From an uncultured Sphingomonas sp. (GTDB taxonomy: Bacteria > Pseudomonadota > Alphaproteobacteria > Sphingomonadales > Sphingomonadaceae), in contig NZ_CAMLDL010000008.1 in NCBI RefSeq assembly GCF_946478955.1, positions 58,764 through 122,763 on the forward strand: a stretch of 64,000 nucleotides of DNA. Direction: 5' to 3'. A model generated the notes under the pieces. The model had not been told where the DNA came from. It did not search any database and was given only the letters and a program-made list of their open reading frames with translations. The translations under genes were made by a program, and so were the position numbers. The number at the start of each line of letters is the position of its first letter. Within the stretch, counting starts at the first letter, position 1. Shown here one piece after another: positions 42,371 to 52,712 of the stretch.

Positions 42371-44014
42371 ATGAGCTTTGTCGCCCCCGTTCGTGATCAG
42401 CGCCTCGTCTTGAATGCCGTCGTGGGAATTGGTGCGCTGAATAGGGGCCCTGACACCGAAGTGGTCGACGCGGTACTGGAAGGCGCCGCGCAACTGGCAG
42501 AAGGAGAATTCGCGCCGCTGGACCGTATCGGCGATACGACTGGAGCGAAATGGGATAACGGCGCGGTCACCATGCCGGAAGGCTATAAGGCGGCGTGGCG
42601 CAGTTTTGTCGATGGCGGCTGGATGAGTCTTGCGGCACCGGAAGCTTATGGCGGGCAAGCATTGCCGCTGTCCCTGTCGGCGGCGTTGATGGAGGATCTG
42701 AATGCGGCGAACGTTGGGTTCGCTTTGTGTCCGATGCTTTCATTCGGCGCGATCGAGGCTTTGGAAAAACATGGCTCCGACGCGCTGAAAGAGGAGTATC
42801 TCGGTAAGATCGTTTCAGGCGAGTGGCCGGCGACAATGAATCTTACAGAACCGCAGGCCGGCAGCGACGTCGGGGCATTGAAAACCAAGGCCGAGCCCAA
42901 TGACGACGGAAGCTGGCGGGTCACCGGCACAAAGATTTTCATCACATATGGAGAACATGATCTATCGGATCAGATCATCCACACCGTTTTGGCCCGCAAG
43001 CCTGCCGCTCCGGAAGGAACGCGGGGAATATCGCTATTCTTGATCCCGAAAATCCTGCCTGACGGAAGCCGAAATGACCTGCGATGCGTCAGCATTGAAC
43101 ACAAGATGGGCATTCACGCGTCGCCAACATGCGTCATGAGTTACGGCGATGAGGGCGGGGCAATCGGATGGATGATTGGCGCCGAAAATGGCGGCATGAA
43201 AGCCATGTTCACCATGATGAATAACGCGCGGCTGAACGTGGGATTGCAGGGTGTTGGCATTGCCGAACGGGCAACACAGCGTGCGGTCGCATATGCGTTG
43301 GACCGTCGGCAGGGCGGGCGGCCAATCGCCGAGTATCCGGACGTACGGCGAATGCTCCTCCGCATGCGCAGCCTGACGACGGCGAGCCGGGCGTTGGTCT
43401 ATTACGGCTTCGGGCAATTGGACCGGGCGGCGCGCGGCGATACGCTGGCCGGCTATCGCGCTGAAGTGCTGACGCCAATGGCTAAGGCATGGGGTACCGA
43501 TGTCGGCTGTGAAGTCGCAAGCCTCGGCATTCAGGTTCATGGCGGCATGGGCTTCATTGAAGAAACGGGCGCGGCCCAGCATCTTCGCGATGCACGAATT
43601 GCACCGATTTATGAAGGTACGAATGGGATTCAGGCGGCCGACCTTGTGGGGCGCAAGCTGGGATTGGACGGCGGCCTCGCCTTTGACGGGCTAATCGCCG
43701 ATATTGAGGCGGAGATTAAAACGCCGTCGCTGATCGCCCTTACCGATGCCGTGGAGATTGCCGCGGCGAGCCTGCGAGAGGCGAGCGCCGAGGATCGGCA
43801 GGCTGGCAGCTATCCCTTCCTCACCATGTGTTCGGTAATGGTCGCTGGCTGGCTAATGGAGCGGCTGGCCGCGTCGGCCGATGCCGACGAACGAACTCGC
43901 GCGGCGTCAGATTATTTTCTCGCCGCAGTTGTGCCGGAGGCTCTGGGACTTGGCGCCGCTACCGAATTGGGCGCGGCACCGCTATACGCGGTTTCGGCGG
44001 AAATGCTGGCCTGA
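42371..44014 (+). CDS. Acyl-CoA dehydrogenase with DmdC-like C-terminus
   Basis: A 547-residue FAD enzyme. N-terminal helices give way to TMNLTEPQAGSDVGALKTKA and the FAD-contacting VTGTKIFITYGEHDL, then NNARLNVGLQGVGIAERATQ, GIQVHGGMGFIEETGAAQ and the catalytic-Glu YEGTNGIQAADLVGRKL. The tail of about 140 residues resembles the acyl-CoA dehydrogenase C-terminal extension of the DmdC group, though the chain is shorter than usual there. The substrate is likely a medium to long or unusual acyl-CoA. SD AAGGAG is present before the ATG at 42371. Confidence 0.92.
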   Translation: MSFVAPVRDQRLVLNAVVGIGALNRGPDTEVVDAVLEGAAQLAEGEFAPLDRIGDTTGAKWDNGAVTMPEGYKAAWRSFVDGGWMSLAAPEAYGGQALPLSLSAALMEDLNAANVGFALCPMLSFGAIEALEKHGSDALKEEYLGKIVSGEWPATMNLTEPQAGSDVGALKTKAEPNDDGSWRVTGTKIFITYGEHDLSDQIIHTVLARKPAAPEGTRGISLFLIPKILPDGSRNDLRCVSIEHKMGIHASPTCVMSYGDEGGAIGWMIGAENGGMKAMFTMMNNARLNVGLQGVGIAERATQRAVAYALDRRQGGRPIAEYPDVRRMLLRMRSLTTASRALVYYGFGQLDRAARGDTLAGYRAEVLTPMAKAWGTDVGCEVASLGIQVHGGMGFIEETGAAQHLRDARIAPIYEGTNGIQAADLVGRKLGLDGGLAFDGLIADIEAEIKTPSLIALTDAVEIAAASLREASAEDRQAGSYPFLTMCSVMVAGWLMERLAASADADERTRAASDYFLAAVVPEALGLGAATELGAAPLYAVSAEMLA

Positions 44015-44365
44015 TCAGGCGCGGGCGAGAAGTTCGGACGCGTCGATCCCCAGGCGCGCCATGCGGTCACGGATTTCTGGCCACTCGCTTTTGATAAACC
44101 GCTCGCGCTCGCTGGATTTCAGGCGTGCGGCCGCCCCGGCGGCTACAAACATGCCAACACCGCGTTTGACGATGACCAGGCCTTCGTCCTGAAATCCCTG
44201 ATAGGCCTTCGCGACGGTTAAGGGGTTCGCCCCCTGGTCGGCCGCAAAAGCACGAACCGACGGCAGGGGGTCGCCATCTTTGTACCGTCCGGCGAGAATT
44301 GCGTCGGCAATCACCTCTCGCAGGCGGACATAGACGGGCTTTTCGTGAGCAGAGTGAAGCGTCAT
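44015..44365 (-). CDS. GntR-family regulator, YtrA type
   Basis: A 116-residue repressor with an N-terminal winged helix-turn-helix: PVYVRLREVIADAILAGRYK, PSVRAFAADQGANPLTVAKA and GLVIVKRGVGMFV, and only a short C-terminal helical part. This size is that of the YtrA subfamily, which usually controls adjacent ABC transporters; none is here. It sits convergent with the acyl-CoA dehydrogenase (adjacent stops). An ATG 18 bp upstream is an alternative start. Confidence 0.88.
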   Translation of the reverse strand: MTLHSAHEKPVYVRLREVIADAILAGRYKDGDPLPSVRAFAADQGANPLTVAKAYQGFQDEGLVIVKRGVGMFVAAGAAARLKSSERERFIKSEWPEIRDRMARLGIDASELLARA

Positions 44366-44395
44366 GCTGCTACAATACAGCAAAGCGCAAAAAGT

Positions 44396-44989
44396 TCAAT
44401 CCGTTGACGGCGGCGTCCAATTCGAAACAATTTTCGCGATGTCCGGGCGCGATCGTTCCTCCAAAGGCGACCCGGGCTGACCAATATAGATCAGTCCGGC
44501 AATCCGTTCTCCTGATTCACAGAATGCGGCGGTCACGGTCGGATCGGTGGCGGGCCACCCGGTAATCCAACCCGCAACGAAACCAAATGCAGTTGCGGCA
44601 TGGAGCAGGTTCATCCCCGCCGCGCCACAGGTCAATTCTTGTTCAAAAACCGGAATTTTATGGTCCGGCGTGGGCGACGAGATCAGTACGACGAGGTCCG
44701 CCGCTGCATGAGCGTTGGCTATGGCTTTTTCGACCTTGGGCGTGGGCGCGTCTGGTTCTGAGGTAGCAAGAGCTCTTGTATATAGGTTTGCCAAGTCGTC
44801 TCGCTGGTCGGCGCCGACGATCACGAAGCGATAGGGCACGAGCTGGCCGTGATCAGGCGTACGTGCGGCAATCGCCAGCATTTGTTGAAGTTGGGCCGCA
44901 TCCGGGCCCGGCCCCGTCATGTCGCGCGGCCGTCCGGAACGGCGCGTTTCGAGAAGGGAACGTGCAGTGCGTGCGTCATTGAGCATCAT
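44396..44989 (-). CDS. Nitroreductase-family flavoprotein, YdjA-like
   Basis: A 197-residue FMN enzyme. It starts near LLETRRSGRPRDM, the S/T-R-R-S FMN-phosphate motif of the family, continues AARTPDHGQLVPYRFVIV and AAGMNLLHAATAFGFVAGWI, and ends GLIYIGQP. The short length and DHGQLVPYRF are like YdjA. The physiological substrate is unknown. I use the paired ATG codons at 44989/44986; the long upstream frame is antisense to the peptide transporter start region. Confidence 0.9.
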   Translation of the reverse strand: MMLNDARTARSLLETRRSGRPRDMTGPGPDAAQLQQMLAIAARTPDHGQLVPYRFVIVGADQRDDLANLYTRALATSEPDAPTPKVEKAIANAHAAADLVVLISSPTPDHKIPVFEQELTCGAAGMNLLHAATAFGFVAGWITGWPATDPTVTAAFCESGERIAGLIYIGQPGSPLEERSRPDIAKIVSNWTPPSTD

Positions 44990-45122
44990 ATTCCGCCACT
45001 TAGGGACGTAAACCAATTGCAACAATGGCTTCACAAGCGCGGATTCGTCGCTAGGGTGCCCCGCAATCATAACAGGCGCGCGCCTCGACGATGCGTGCCA
45101 CCCAAGTTGGAGGAGTGGCGAC

Positions 45123-46739
45123 GTGACGCCCGAAACCGTGATTCCCGCGATTGCTGCGGTATTTCTTATCATCCTGATTGGCGGCGGCAGCATGGTTGCC
45201 ATGTCCAAGAAGCCGGAGTTCCTTGGACATCCCAAAGGCCTCTATATGCTGTTCTTTGCCGAAATGTGGGAGCGTTTCTCCTATTACGGCATGCGAGCGC
45301 TGCTGATTTTCTACCTGACCAAGCATTGGCTCTTCGACGATAGCAAATCGAATCTCATTTATGGTGCCTACACCAGCCTAGTGTACATCACCCCGGTGCT
45401 CGGCGGGTATTTCGCCGACCGCTACCTGGGGCAGCGTAAAGCGGTCCTGTTCGGCGCTATCCTTCTTACCTGCGGTCACTTCCTGATGGCGTTTGAAGGC
45501 ACCGGCGGTCAAAACGATCCGGTTATCAATATCTTCTGGTTGGCGCTGAGCTTCATCATCGTGGGCTCAGGTTTCCTGAAGGCCAATATTTCGGTGATGG
45601 TGGGTCAGCTTTACGGCCTAACCGACACGCGCCGCGATAGCGCCTACACGATCTTCTACATGGGCATTAACGTCGGCGCCGCCATCGGCACCATCCTCGC
45701 CGGTTGGCTGGGTGAGACATATGGCTGGGCCTATGGTTTCGGCGCTGCGGGTTTTGGCATGTTGCTGGGCCTGGTCGTCTTCGTTCTTGGTAAGGGACTG
45801 CTCAACGGTGCTGGCGAACCGCCGAAGCTGCTCGCAGGTCAAAAGCGGATCAGCGACGGCGTGCTTTATGCCATCGGGCTTGCGTCTGTCGCCGTGATTT
45901 GGGCGCTGGTCCAATATCAAAGCGTCATCCAAGGTCTCCTGATTGTGTCAGGCATTGCACTGCTCGGTTATGTGCTGTTCCAAGCTTTCAAGCTGGACAA
46001 GGAACCACGCCAGCGGATCTTCGCGATATTGTTCCTGATCGCGCTCAATCCAATCTTCTGGGGCCTTTTCGAACAGGCCGGCGGTAGCCTCAACCTCTAC
46101 ACCGATCGCTTCGTTGATCGTGCGGGTGTTCCGGCGTCGCTGTTCCAATCAATCAACCCCATCTACATCATCCTGCTTGGCCCGGTTTTCGCCTGGCTAT
46201 GGGTGTTCCTCAGCAAACGTGGTCTTGAACCTTCGGCGCCGGCCAAATTCGGTCTTGCATTGCTTCAGGTTGGTGCGGGCTTCCTGGTGTTCGTGCTCGG
46301 AGCAAACGCCGCCGGATCGAGCGCGCTTACCCCGGTATTGTTCGTGTTCCTGATTTACCTGCTGCATACGACCGGCGAGCTCTGCCTGTCGCCGGTGGGT
46401 CTCAGCGCAATGAACCGGCTGGCGCCCAGCTATATGGCCTCGCTAATCATGGGTGCGTGGTTCTACATGACTGCCGTCGGCAATTTCGTCGCAGGCAAGA
46501 TTGGCGAAGCAACCGGCGGCCACGACGGTGAAATGACCCAGGGCGGCACGCTCGCCATCTACAACAAGATCGGCTGGGTCACCGTCTGCGTCGGCGTGGT
46601 TGTCTTGCTGCTCTCGCCGATTGTGAAGCGGTGGATGCATCTCGACACGCTGGGCAAGGACACCGATGCGCGCATTCGTGAAATGGGCGAAGCGGGCGAA
46701 CCCGAGGCGGCTGGCATTCAACCTGAAACCAAAGCGTAA
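45123..46739 (+). CDS. POT-family peptide:H+ symporter
   Basis: A 538-residue, 14-helix transporter taking up di- and tripeptides. The diagnostic E-x-x-E-R-F-x-Y-Y region is FFAEMWERFSYYGMRALLIF near residue 43; PVLGGYFADRYLGQRKAV and FYMGINVGAAIGTILAGWLG follow. The GTG start has GGAGGAG 7 nt upstream. Directly downstream are two amidohydrolase genes, suggesting import and cleavage of a peptide-like substrate; the substrate is inference. Confidence 0.93.
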   Translation: MTPETVIPAIAAVFLIILIGGGSMVAMSKKPEFLGHPKGLYMLFFAEMWERFSYYGMRALLIFYLTKHWLFDDSKSNLIYGAYTSLVYITPVLGGYFADRYLGQRKAVLFGAILLTCGHFLMAFEGTGGQNDPVINIFWLALSFIIVGSGFLKANISVMVGQLYGLTDTRRDSAYTIFYMGINVGAAIGTILAGWLGETYGWAYGFGAAGFGMLLGLVVFVLGKGLLNGAGEPPKLLAGQKRISDGVLYAIGLASVAVIWALVQYQSVIQGLLIVSGIALLGYVLFQAFKLDKEPRQRIFAILFLIALNPIFWGLFEQAGGSLNLYTDRFVDRAGVPASLFQSINPIYIILLGPVFAWLWVFLSKRGLEPSAPAKFGLALLQVGAGFLVFVLGANAAGSSALTPVLFVFLIYLLHTTGELCLSPVGLSAMNRLAPSYMASLIMGAWFYMTAVGNFVAGKIGEATGGHDGEMTQGGTLAIYNKIGWVTVCVGVVVLLLSPIVKRWMHLDTLGKDTDARIREMGEAGEPEAAGIQPETKA

Positions 46740-46746
46740 GGATATC

Positions 46747-48144
46747 ATGATGGCGAGGACCACCCTCTTTGGAGCGGCGGTCCTCGCCGCTTTGCTCTCT
46801 GGCTGCGCAACGTCTGGTCAGGAGACGGCGAAATCTCCGGCGATAAGGATCAATGCCGATCCCTATCCGTCGACCTATAGTCCTTATGCGGGCGTACCGA
46901 CGTTCATCCGCAATGCCGTGATCCTCGACGGCGAAGGCGGGCGGATCGACGGCGGTTCGCTTCTCATTGCCGATGGCAAAGTGCAGGCGATCGGCGGCGC
47001 CGATCTGTCTGCACCGGAAGGGGCGAATGTCATTGACGCGGCGGGCCGCTATGTGACGCCCGGCATTATCGACGTTCACAGCCATTTGGGCGATTATCCA
47101 TCACCGGGTGTGTCTGCCAACAGCGATGGCAACGAAGCGACCGGCGCGGCGCGCCCGGAGGTCTGGGCGGAGCATAGCGTCTGGCCGCAGGATCCCGGTT
47201 TCAATCGCGCAAGGGCGAATGGTGGCGTCACGGCGCTTCAGATTCTTCCAGGCTCCGCTAACCTGTTCGGTGGACGCTCCGTGGTTTTGAAGAATGTGCC
47301 GGCACGCACCGCGCAGGGCATGAAATTTCCCGGTGCGCCTTATGGTCTGAAAATGGCGTGCGGAGAGAATCCGAAGCGGGTTTATGGCGGTAAGGGCGGT
47401 CCGGGTACCCGCATGGGTAATATCGCCGTAACCCGGGCGACCTGGCTTCGCGCACAGGCGTATGACCGCAAATGGTCGAAATATGAAAAGAGTGGCGGCG
47501 ACATGCCCGAGCGCGATCTCGCCATGGAGACGCTGCGTGGCGTGCTGCACGGCGATATCCTCGTCCACAATCATTGCTATCGGGCCGATGAGATGGCCAA
47601 CATGATCGATCTGTCCAAGGAAATGGGATACCACATCGCGAGCTTTCAGCACGCGGTTGAGGCATATAAAATCGCCGACCTGTTCCGCGATAACAATATT
47701 TGCGCTGCCATGTGGGCCGACTGGTACGGCTTCAAGATGGAAAGCTATGACGCCATCAATGAGAATATTCCGTTCGTCCACAAAGCAGGCGCGTGTGCAA
47801 TCGTTCATAGCGACGATCCAAACGGCATTCAGCGCCTGAACCAGGAAGCGGCGAAAGCGATTGCGTCAGGCAAGCGCGCGGGGATCAACATTTCGGAGGC
47901 GACGGCGTGGACGTGGCTCAGCGGCAATCCGGCAAAATCACTTGGAATCTTTGACAAGACCGGCAGCCTGCGAGCGGGGAAAATGGCCGATGTCGTTTTG
48001 TGGAACGGCAACCCGTTCAGCGTCTACACCCGTCCTGAAAAAGTGTGGATCGACGGGGCACTTCTCTATGACGCGGATGATCCCAGCCGAAGGGCCGTTA
48101 GCGATTTCGAGCTTGGCCAACCCGGCGAAGGGGACGTGAAATGA
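46747..48144 (+). CDS. Amidohydrolase lipoprotein with intact metal site
   Basis: A 465-residue protein with lipobox MMARTTLFGAAVLAALLSGC (Cys20), so periplasmic and membrane-anchored. The TIM-barrel carries GIIDVHSHLGDYPSP (HxH metal ligands), VHNHCYRADEM, IASFQHAVEAYKIADL and AIVHSDDPNGIQRLN (final Asp). It ends in a typical composite beta domain (GKMADVVLWNGNPF). It is related to imidazolonepropionase-like and dipeptidase-like amidohydrolases. Its stop overlaps the second amidohydrolase by ATGA. It follows the peptide transporter after 7 bp with AAGGA as SD. Confidence 0.92.
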   Translation: MMARTTLFGAAVLAALLSGCATSGQETAKSPAIRINADPYPSTYSPYAGVPTFIRNAVILDGEGGRIDGGSLLIADGKVQAIGGADLSAPEGANVIDAAGRYVTPGIIDVHSHLGDYPSPGVSANSDGNEATGAARPEVWAEHSVWPQDPGFNRARANGGVTALQILPGSANLFGGRSVVLKNVPARTAQGMKFPGAPYGLKMACGENPKRVYGGKGGPGTRMGNIAVTRATWLRAQAYDRKWSKYEKSGGDMPERDLAMETLRGVLHGDILVHNHCYRADEMANMIDLSKEMGYHIASFQHAVEAYKIADLFRDNNICAAMWADWYGFKMESYDAINENIPFVHKAGACAIVHSDDPNGIQRLNQEAAKAIASGKRAGINISEATAWTWLSGNPAKSLGIFDKTGSLRAGKMADVVLWNGNPFSVYTRPEKVWIDGALLYDADDPSRRAVSDFELGQPGEGDVK

Positions 48145-49430
48145 TGCGCTCGCTTTTCCTTACCGCAGCCGCGTTGATGGCGGTCCCTGCGGCGGCACAG
48201 AATGTCGCAATCACGAATGCCACGCTGGTTATCGGGGATGGTGCCGATCCAATTCAGGGCGGAACCGTGGTCATTCGCGGCGGACGGGTCATTGCCGCCG
48301 GTCATTCAGTTGCCATTCCTGCGGGAATTCAGCGCGTCGACGCTCAAGGTAAATGGGTGACTCCGGGCATCGTTGCAGGCTTTTCGCGGCTCGGGCTGGC
48401 CGATGTCGATTTGGCGGCCGAAGGCGCGGACGACACCAATACGAACGGCAGCCCATTCAATGCGGCGATCGACGTCGCGCCCGCGATTAACCCGAAAGCG
48501 ACAACCATTGCTGTCAGTCGGACCGACGGTGTAACCCGTGCGGTCGTAGCGCCCGTTGCCGGACGAAACATCTTCGCCGGGCAGGGAGCGATCATCGACA
48601 CCGGTGACGATTTCTCTCCGGTGCAGAAGGCCAAAGCCTTCCAATTTGTCGAACTGGGTGAGGCAGGGTCGAACCGGGCCGGCGGCGCGCGGTCGGCAAC
48701 CTTTGCAATGTTCCGCAATGCGCTGCGTGAAGCGCGGGACATGCGCGGCCGCGAACGGCCCGATGATGTCCTGCTGACCCATGTTGATGCGCAGGCGCTG
48801 GTTCCTGTGTTGCAGGGCAAACAATTGCTCATCGTCCATGTGGAACGGGCCCAGGACATTTTGAATGTGCTTGCGCTGAAGAAGGAGTTTCCGACGCTCA
48901 ATCTTGCGCTGGTCGGTGTCAGTGAGGGTTGGATGGTCGCGGATCAATTGGCCAAGTCGGGCGCGTGGGTCATTGCGTCCGCCCTGAACGACCTGCCCGC
49001 CAGCTTTGAAACGCTCGCGGCGACCCAATCCAACGTTGGCCGGATGAAACGGGCGGGGGTCAAGCTTGCCATGGGCATGATCGACGACAACGACACCCGC
49101 TATGTCCGCAACCAGCGCCAATATGCCGGGAACCTTGTCGCCTTGCAGAAGGTGCCCGGCGCCGTTGGTCTTAGCTGGGGCGACGCATTCGCCCTGATCA
49201 GCTCCAAGCCCGCCGAAGCAGTCGGCATGGGCGGCGATTTCGGCAGCCTCGCGCGCGGAAGGCGCGGCGACGTCGTGGTTTGGGACGGCGACCCCCTGGA
49301 TCTTGCGTCCGCACCGGAGGCAGTTTGGATTGATGGGGTTCGTCAGCCACTCGATAATCACCAGACCAAGCTTCGTGACCGCTATAAATCGCTTGAGCGC
49401 GGCAATTTACCGGAAGCCTATCGTCAATGA
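48141..49430 (+). CDS. Amidohydrolase paralog with lost metal ligands
   Basis: A 429-residue secreted protein (MMRSLFLTAAALMAVPAAAQ). It keeps the amidohydrolase layout (TLVIGDGADPIQGGTVVIRG, WVTPGIV, GRRGDVVVWDGDPLDL). At the places where its neighbour has DVHSH, FQHAVEA and VHSDDPN it reads AGFSRLG, VGVSEG and GMIDDND, so three metal-binding histidine positions are gone; one His (LIVHVERAQD) remains. It is probably non-catalytic or altered, perhaps forming a hetero-oligomer with the coupled active partner. Confidence 0.88.
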   Translation: MMRSLFLTAAALMAVPAAAQNVAITNATLVIGDGADPIQGGTVVIRGGRVIAAGHSVAIPAGIQRVDAQGKWVTPGIVAGFSRLGLADVDLAAEGADDTNTNGSPFNAAIDVAPAINPKATTIAVSRTDGVTRAVVAPVAGRNIFAGQGAIIDTGDDFSPVQKAKAFQFVELGEAGSNRAGGARSATFAMFRNALREARDMRGRERPDDVLLTHVDAQALVPVLQGKQLLIVHVERAQDILNVLALKKEFPTLNLALVGVSEGWMVADQLAKSGAWVIASALNDLPASFETLAATQSNVGRMKRAGVKLAMGMIDDNDTRYVRNQRQYAGNLVALQKVPGAVGLSWGDAFALISSKPAEAVGMGGDFGSLARGRRGDVVVWDGDPLDLASAPEAVWIDGVRQPLDNHQTKLRDRYKSLERGNLPEAYRQ

Positions 49431-50089
49431 ATCCGCTGGTTGAACTGGAAATGGCTGCCGTCGCCTTCGTCGGTGGCCATTTCCTGTTGTCCCATCCACT
49501 GCGGCGACAGCTTGTCAGCGCGATCGGGGAAAAGGCGTTTCTGGGCCTCTATTCGCTTTTCGCCCTTGCCACTTTTGCATGGATGATCTGGGCGGCAGCA
49601 AAAGTCGGGCCGGAAACGCCCTATTGGCAAGTTGCACCGGTGGTCTGGATATTGGCCAGTCTGATCATCTGGCTGGGCAGCATCTTGTTCGCGGGATCCC
49701 TCAAGGGCAATCCAGCACTCCCCGATGCGACCGGCAAGGCTCCTGTAATCGGTGAACCGCGGGGTGTGATGCGGATCACGAGGCATCCCATGATGTGGGG
49801 TTTCGCATCGTGGGCGATTGCGCACGCGATTGTGAACCCCACGCCTTCTGGCCTGATCATTTCCGAAGCAATCGCGGTCCTAGCGCTGGTCGGAGCAGCG
49901 TTCCAGGACCGGAAGAAGCAGCGGCGATATGGCACTGCCTGGGCCGAATGGGTAAAGCGCACCAGCTTTTTCCCATTTGGCCGCGGCCTGGCGGCACCCG
50001 GCTGGTCCGCCTTCATCGTCGGCACACTCCTGTTTTCCGCGGCGACGTGGGCACATGCCGCGCTGGGATATCAGCCCGCAGGCTTCTGA
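49427..50089 (+). CDS. NnrU family membrane protein
   Basis: A 220-residue inner-membrane protein with about six hydrophobic helices. [58 protein letters not shown] and [15 protein letters not shown] are the NnrU signature; RHPMMWG is shared with isoprenylcysteine methyltransferase-like proteins. NnrU is named from nitrite/nitric oxide reductase loci, but its role is undefined and no denitrification gene is here. It overlaps the preceding gene by 4 nt. Confidence 0.92.
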   Translation: MNPLVELEMAAVAFVGGHFLLSHPLRRQLVSAIGEKAFLGLYSLFALATFAWMIWAAAKVGPETPYWQVAPVVWILASLIIWLGSILFAGSLKGNPALPDATGKAPVIGEPRGVMRITRHPMMWGFASWAIAHAIVNPTPSGLIISEAIAVLALVGAAFQDRKKQRRYGTAWAEWVKRTSFFPFGRGLAAPGWSAFIVGTLLFSAATWAHAALGYQPAGF

Positions 50090-50127
50090 ACCTTTTTCGC
50101 TTAACCTTTTTCGGGCAGAGCGGGGGC

Positions 50128-51462
50128 ATGGGACGCAAATATTTCGGCACAGACGGGATTCGCGGGCGCACCAATGTTGCCCCAATGACCGCAGAAATGG
50201 CGATGAAGGTCGGGCAAGCTGCCGGCGCGCATTTTCTTCGTGGTGATCATCGCCACCGCGTTGTGATCGGCAAGGATACGCGGCTGTCTGGCTATATGAT
50301 GGAATCAGCGATGGTCGCCGGGTTCACGTCCGTTGGCATGGACGTCGTGCTCCTTGGGCCGTTGCCGACGCCGGCGGTTGCAATGCTGACCAAGGAATTG
50401 CGCGCCGACCTTGGCGTGATGATCAGCGCAAGTCACAACAAATTCGCGGACAATGGCATCAAGCTGTTTGGACCCGACGGGTATAAATTGAGCGATGCGG
50501 ACGAACGGGCAATTGAAGAATTGCTCGACAGCCCGCCGCCACTGGTCGACGCGTCGAAGGTCGGCCGCGCAAAACGGATCGACGACGCACGCGGTCGCTA
50601 TATCCACTTCGCCAAAGACACGTTTCCGCACAATTTGCGCCTCGACGGACTGAAGGTGGTGGTCGATTGCGCAAATGGAGCGGCCTATTCGGTTGCGCCC
50701 GACGCGCTTTGGGAGTTAGGCGCAGAAGTCATCGCGATCGGCACCAAGCCCAACGGAACCAATATCAACGAAGGGTGCGGGTCGACCGCACCAGGGGCGC
50801 TTCAGGAAACCGTCGTCGCCTCAGGCGCGCATGTCGGATTGGCGCTCGATGGCGACGCCGACCGATTGATCGTGGTCGATGAAAAGGGGCAGATCGTTGA
50901 TGGCGATCAGTTGATGGCCCTTATCGCTCTGTCGCAGCAAGCGCGTGGCACGCTGAAGGGCGGGGCAGTTGTCGCCACGGTCATGTCGAACCTCGGGCTG
51001 GAGCGCCGCTTGGCAGAGGATGGCCTCACGCTCCATCGAACGGCAGTCGGTGACCGTTATGTCCTGGAGGGGATGCGCGAAACAGGGTGTAACGTGGGAG
51101 GGGAGCAATCCGGGCACATCATCCTGTCCGATTATGCGACCACCGGTGACGGCCTTGTCGCCGGGTTGCAAGTGCTCGCCGCGCTCGTTGAAAGCGGCAA
51201 GCCGGCAAGCGAGGTGATGCATCTGTTCGATCCGGTGCCACAATTGCTGAAGAATGTACGCTTCGGCGGCGGCGCCCCGCTGGAAACGGAAGTCGTCAAA
51301 GCTGCTATTGCGATGGCAGAGGCGGAGCTGGACGGGCGCGGCCGCCTGGTGATCCGAAAGTCCGGGACCGAGCCGCTCATTCGCGTCATGGCGGAAGGCG
51401 ACGACCCGGCCATGGTAGAGCGTCTGGTCGATCATATCTGTAAAGCGGTGGCGGCCGCGTGA
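50128..51462 (+). CDS. glmM: Phosphoglucosamine mutase
   Basis: A 444-residue enzyme turning glucosamine-6-P into glucosamine-1-P for peptidoglycan and LPS precursors. It begins [16 protein letters not shown], has the phosphoserine loop [16 protein letters not shown] near residue 97, metal loop [20 protein letters not shown] and the phosphate-binding [12 protein letters not shown] at the C-terminus. I start at ATG 50128, since upstream frame is a shadow of nnrU. It overlaps the next gene by GTGA. Confidence 0.97.
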   Translation: MGRKYFGTDGIRGRTNVAPMTAEMAMKVGQAAGAHFLRGDHRHRVVIGKDTRLSGYMMESAMVAGFTSVGMDVVLLGPLPTPAVAMLTKELRADLGVMISASHNKFADNGIKLFGPDGYKLSDADERAIEELLDSPPPLVDASKVGRAKRIDDARGRYIHFAKDTFPHNLRLDGLKVVVDCANGAAYSVAPDALWELGAEVIAIGTKPNGTNINEGCGSTAPGALQETVVASGAHVGLALDGDADRLIVVDEKGQIVDGDQLMALIALSQQARGTLKGGAVVATVMSNLGLERRLAEDGLTLHRTAVGDRYVLEGMRETGCNVGGEQSGHIILSDYATTGDGLVAGLQVLAALVESGKPASEVMHLFDPVPQLLKNVRFGGGAPLETEVVKAAIAMAEAELDGRGRLVIRKSGTEPLIRVMAEGDDPAMVERLVDHICKAVAAA

Positions 51463-52712
51463 AGACACCGCGTATTCTTATCATCGCCGGATCGGACAGC
51501 GGTGGCGGCGCAGGCATCCAGGCCGACATCAAAACCGTTACCATGCTTGGCGGCCATTCGATGACAGCGATTACTGCCGTGACGGCGCAGAACACGCTGG
51601 GCGTGACCGCCGTTCATCCAGTGCCGACAGAAACGGTTATGGCACAAATTGACGCGGTGATTGCCGATATCGGCGTTGACGCGGTGAAGATCGGCATGAT
51701 CGGATCGCCATTTACAGCACTGCACATTGCGGCGCGGCTTGCGCAGCTTGAGAATGTACCGGTCGTATTCGATCCGGTCATGGTCTCAACCAGCGGGTCA
51801 ACGCTTGCCGACGATGCCACGGTCGGTGCGTTTGGCAAGTTAATGGACGTGGCGACGCTGACCACGCCGAACCTACCGGAACTTCGCCGCCTGACGGGCG
51901 AGGAAGATGAGGTTGGCGGCGCGTTGAAGCTCGTGTCGCGGCACGGATGCGCCGTGTTGATCAAGGGCGGTCATGATGATGGTGACGCCTTGGCTGATGC
52001 GCTGGTCGAGGATGACAATATCACCAGCTGGCAGGGTCAGCGGATCGATACGACCAGCACCCACGGCACCGGATGCACGTTGGCGAGTGCCATCGCCTTC
52101 TATCTGGGCGCCGGCTTTCCGATTGCGCAGGCGGTCGAGCGCGCGCGCGTGTTCGTGCGTCTGGCAATGTTGGAAGCACCGGGGCTGGGGCAGGGCCACG
52201 GCCCACTTGGTCAGCAAAATGTTCGACTGGATACAGGGCTGGGCCTGCGCCTGAATCAGGTAACGGTAACCGGCAAGGACTATCGCAAGATGGTCGATTT
52301 CTACCGCCGGCTGGGCCTGAAGCAGATCGTCGATAGCGAAGAGAATTTGTACGCACGTTTCGAAGCTGGTGCGACGACCTTCTCGATCCAGTGCGATCCG
52401 GAAGCCGAAATCGGCGAAACCGTCGCGGTTTATTTTGAATGCGACGACCTGGAAGAACGGGTCGAAAAGCTCGCGCGAAGCGGTATTCCTTTCGAACATG
52501 GTCCGCGCAATCAGCCCTGGATGTGGCTGGAAGCAAGGTTGCGCGATCCATCGGGCAACACCATTTTTCTTTATAAGGCTGGCGAGGCGCGTCGGTATCC
52601 GCCGTGGCGGATCGACGAGAGTGAGCTTGGGGAATTGAAGCCGCCTGAGCCGCCGACACTTGACGAACTGCGTGCCGGACCAACACTCAGCAAGAAGCCG
52701 CGCGAGGCATGA
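51459..52712 (+). CDS. thiD: ThiD-VOC fusion: HMP(-P) kinase with C-terminal VOC domain
   Basis: A 417-residue protein. Residues about 1-258 are a full hydroxymethylpyrimidine/phosphomethylpyrimidine kinase: [46 protein letters not shown] and [16 protein letters not shown]. From about 263 a vicinal-oxygen-chelate (glyoxalase/bleomycin-resistance) domain begins: [20 protein letters not shown], then [14 protein letters not shown] and [18 protein letters not shown]. No stop or frameshift lies between. ThiD serves thiamine synthesis; ordinary ThiD is about 265 residues. The VOC part has no known role here. GTG start overlaps the glmM stop. Confidence 0.9.
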   Translation: MKTPRILIIAGSDSGGGAGIQADIKTVTMLGGHSMTAITAVTAQNTLGVTAVHPVPTETVMAQIDAVIADIGVDAVKIGMIGSPFTALHIAARLAQLENVPVVFDPVMVSTSGSTLADDATVGAFGKLMDVATLTTPNLPELRRLTGEEDEVGGALKLVSRHGCAVLIKGGHDDGDALADALVEDDNITSWQGQRIDTTSTHGTGCTLASAIAFYLGAGFPIAQAVERARVFVRLAMLEAPGLGQGHGPLGQQNVRLDTGLGLRLNQVTVTGKDYRKMVDFYRRLGLKQIVDSEENLYARFEAGATTFSIQCDPEAEIGETVAVYFECDDLEERVEKLARSGIPFEHGPRNQPWMWLEARLRDPSGNTIFLYKAGEARRYPPWRIDESELGELKPPEPPTLDELRAGPTLSKKPREA

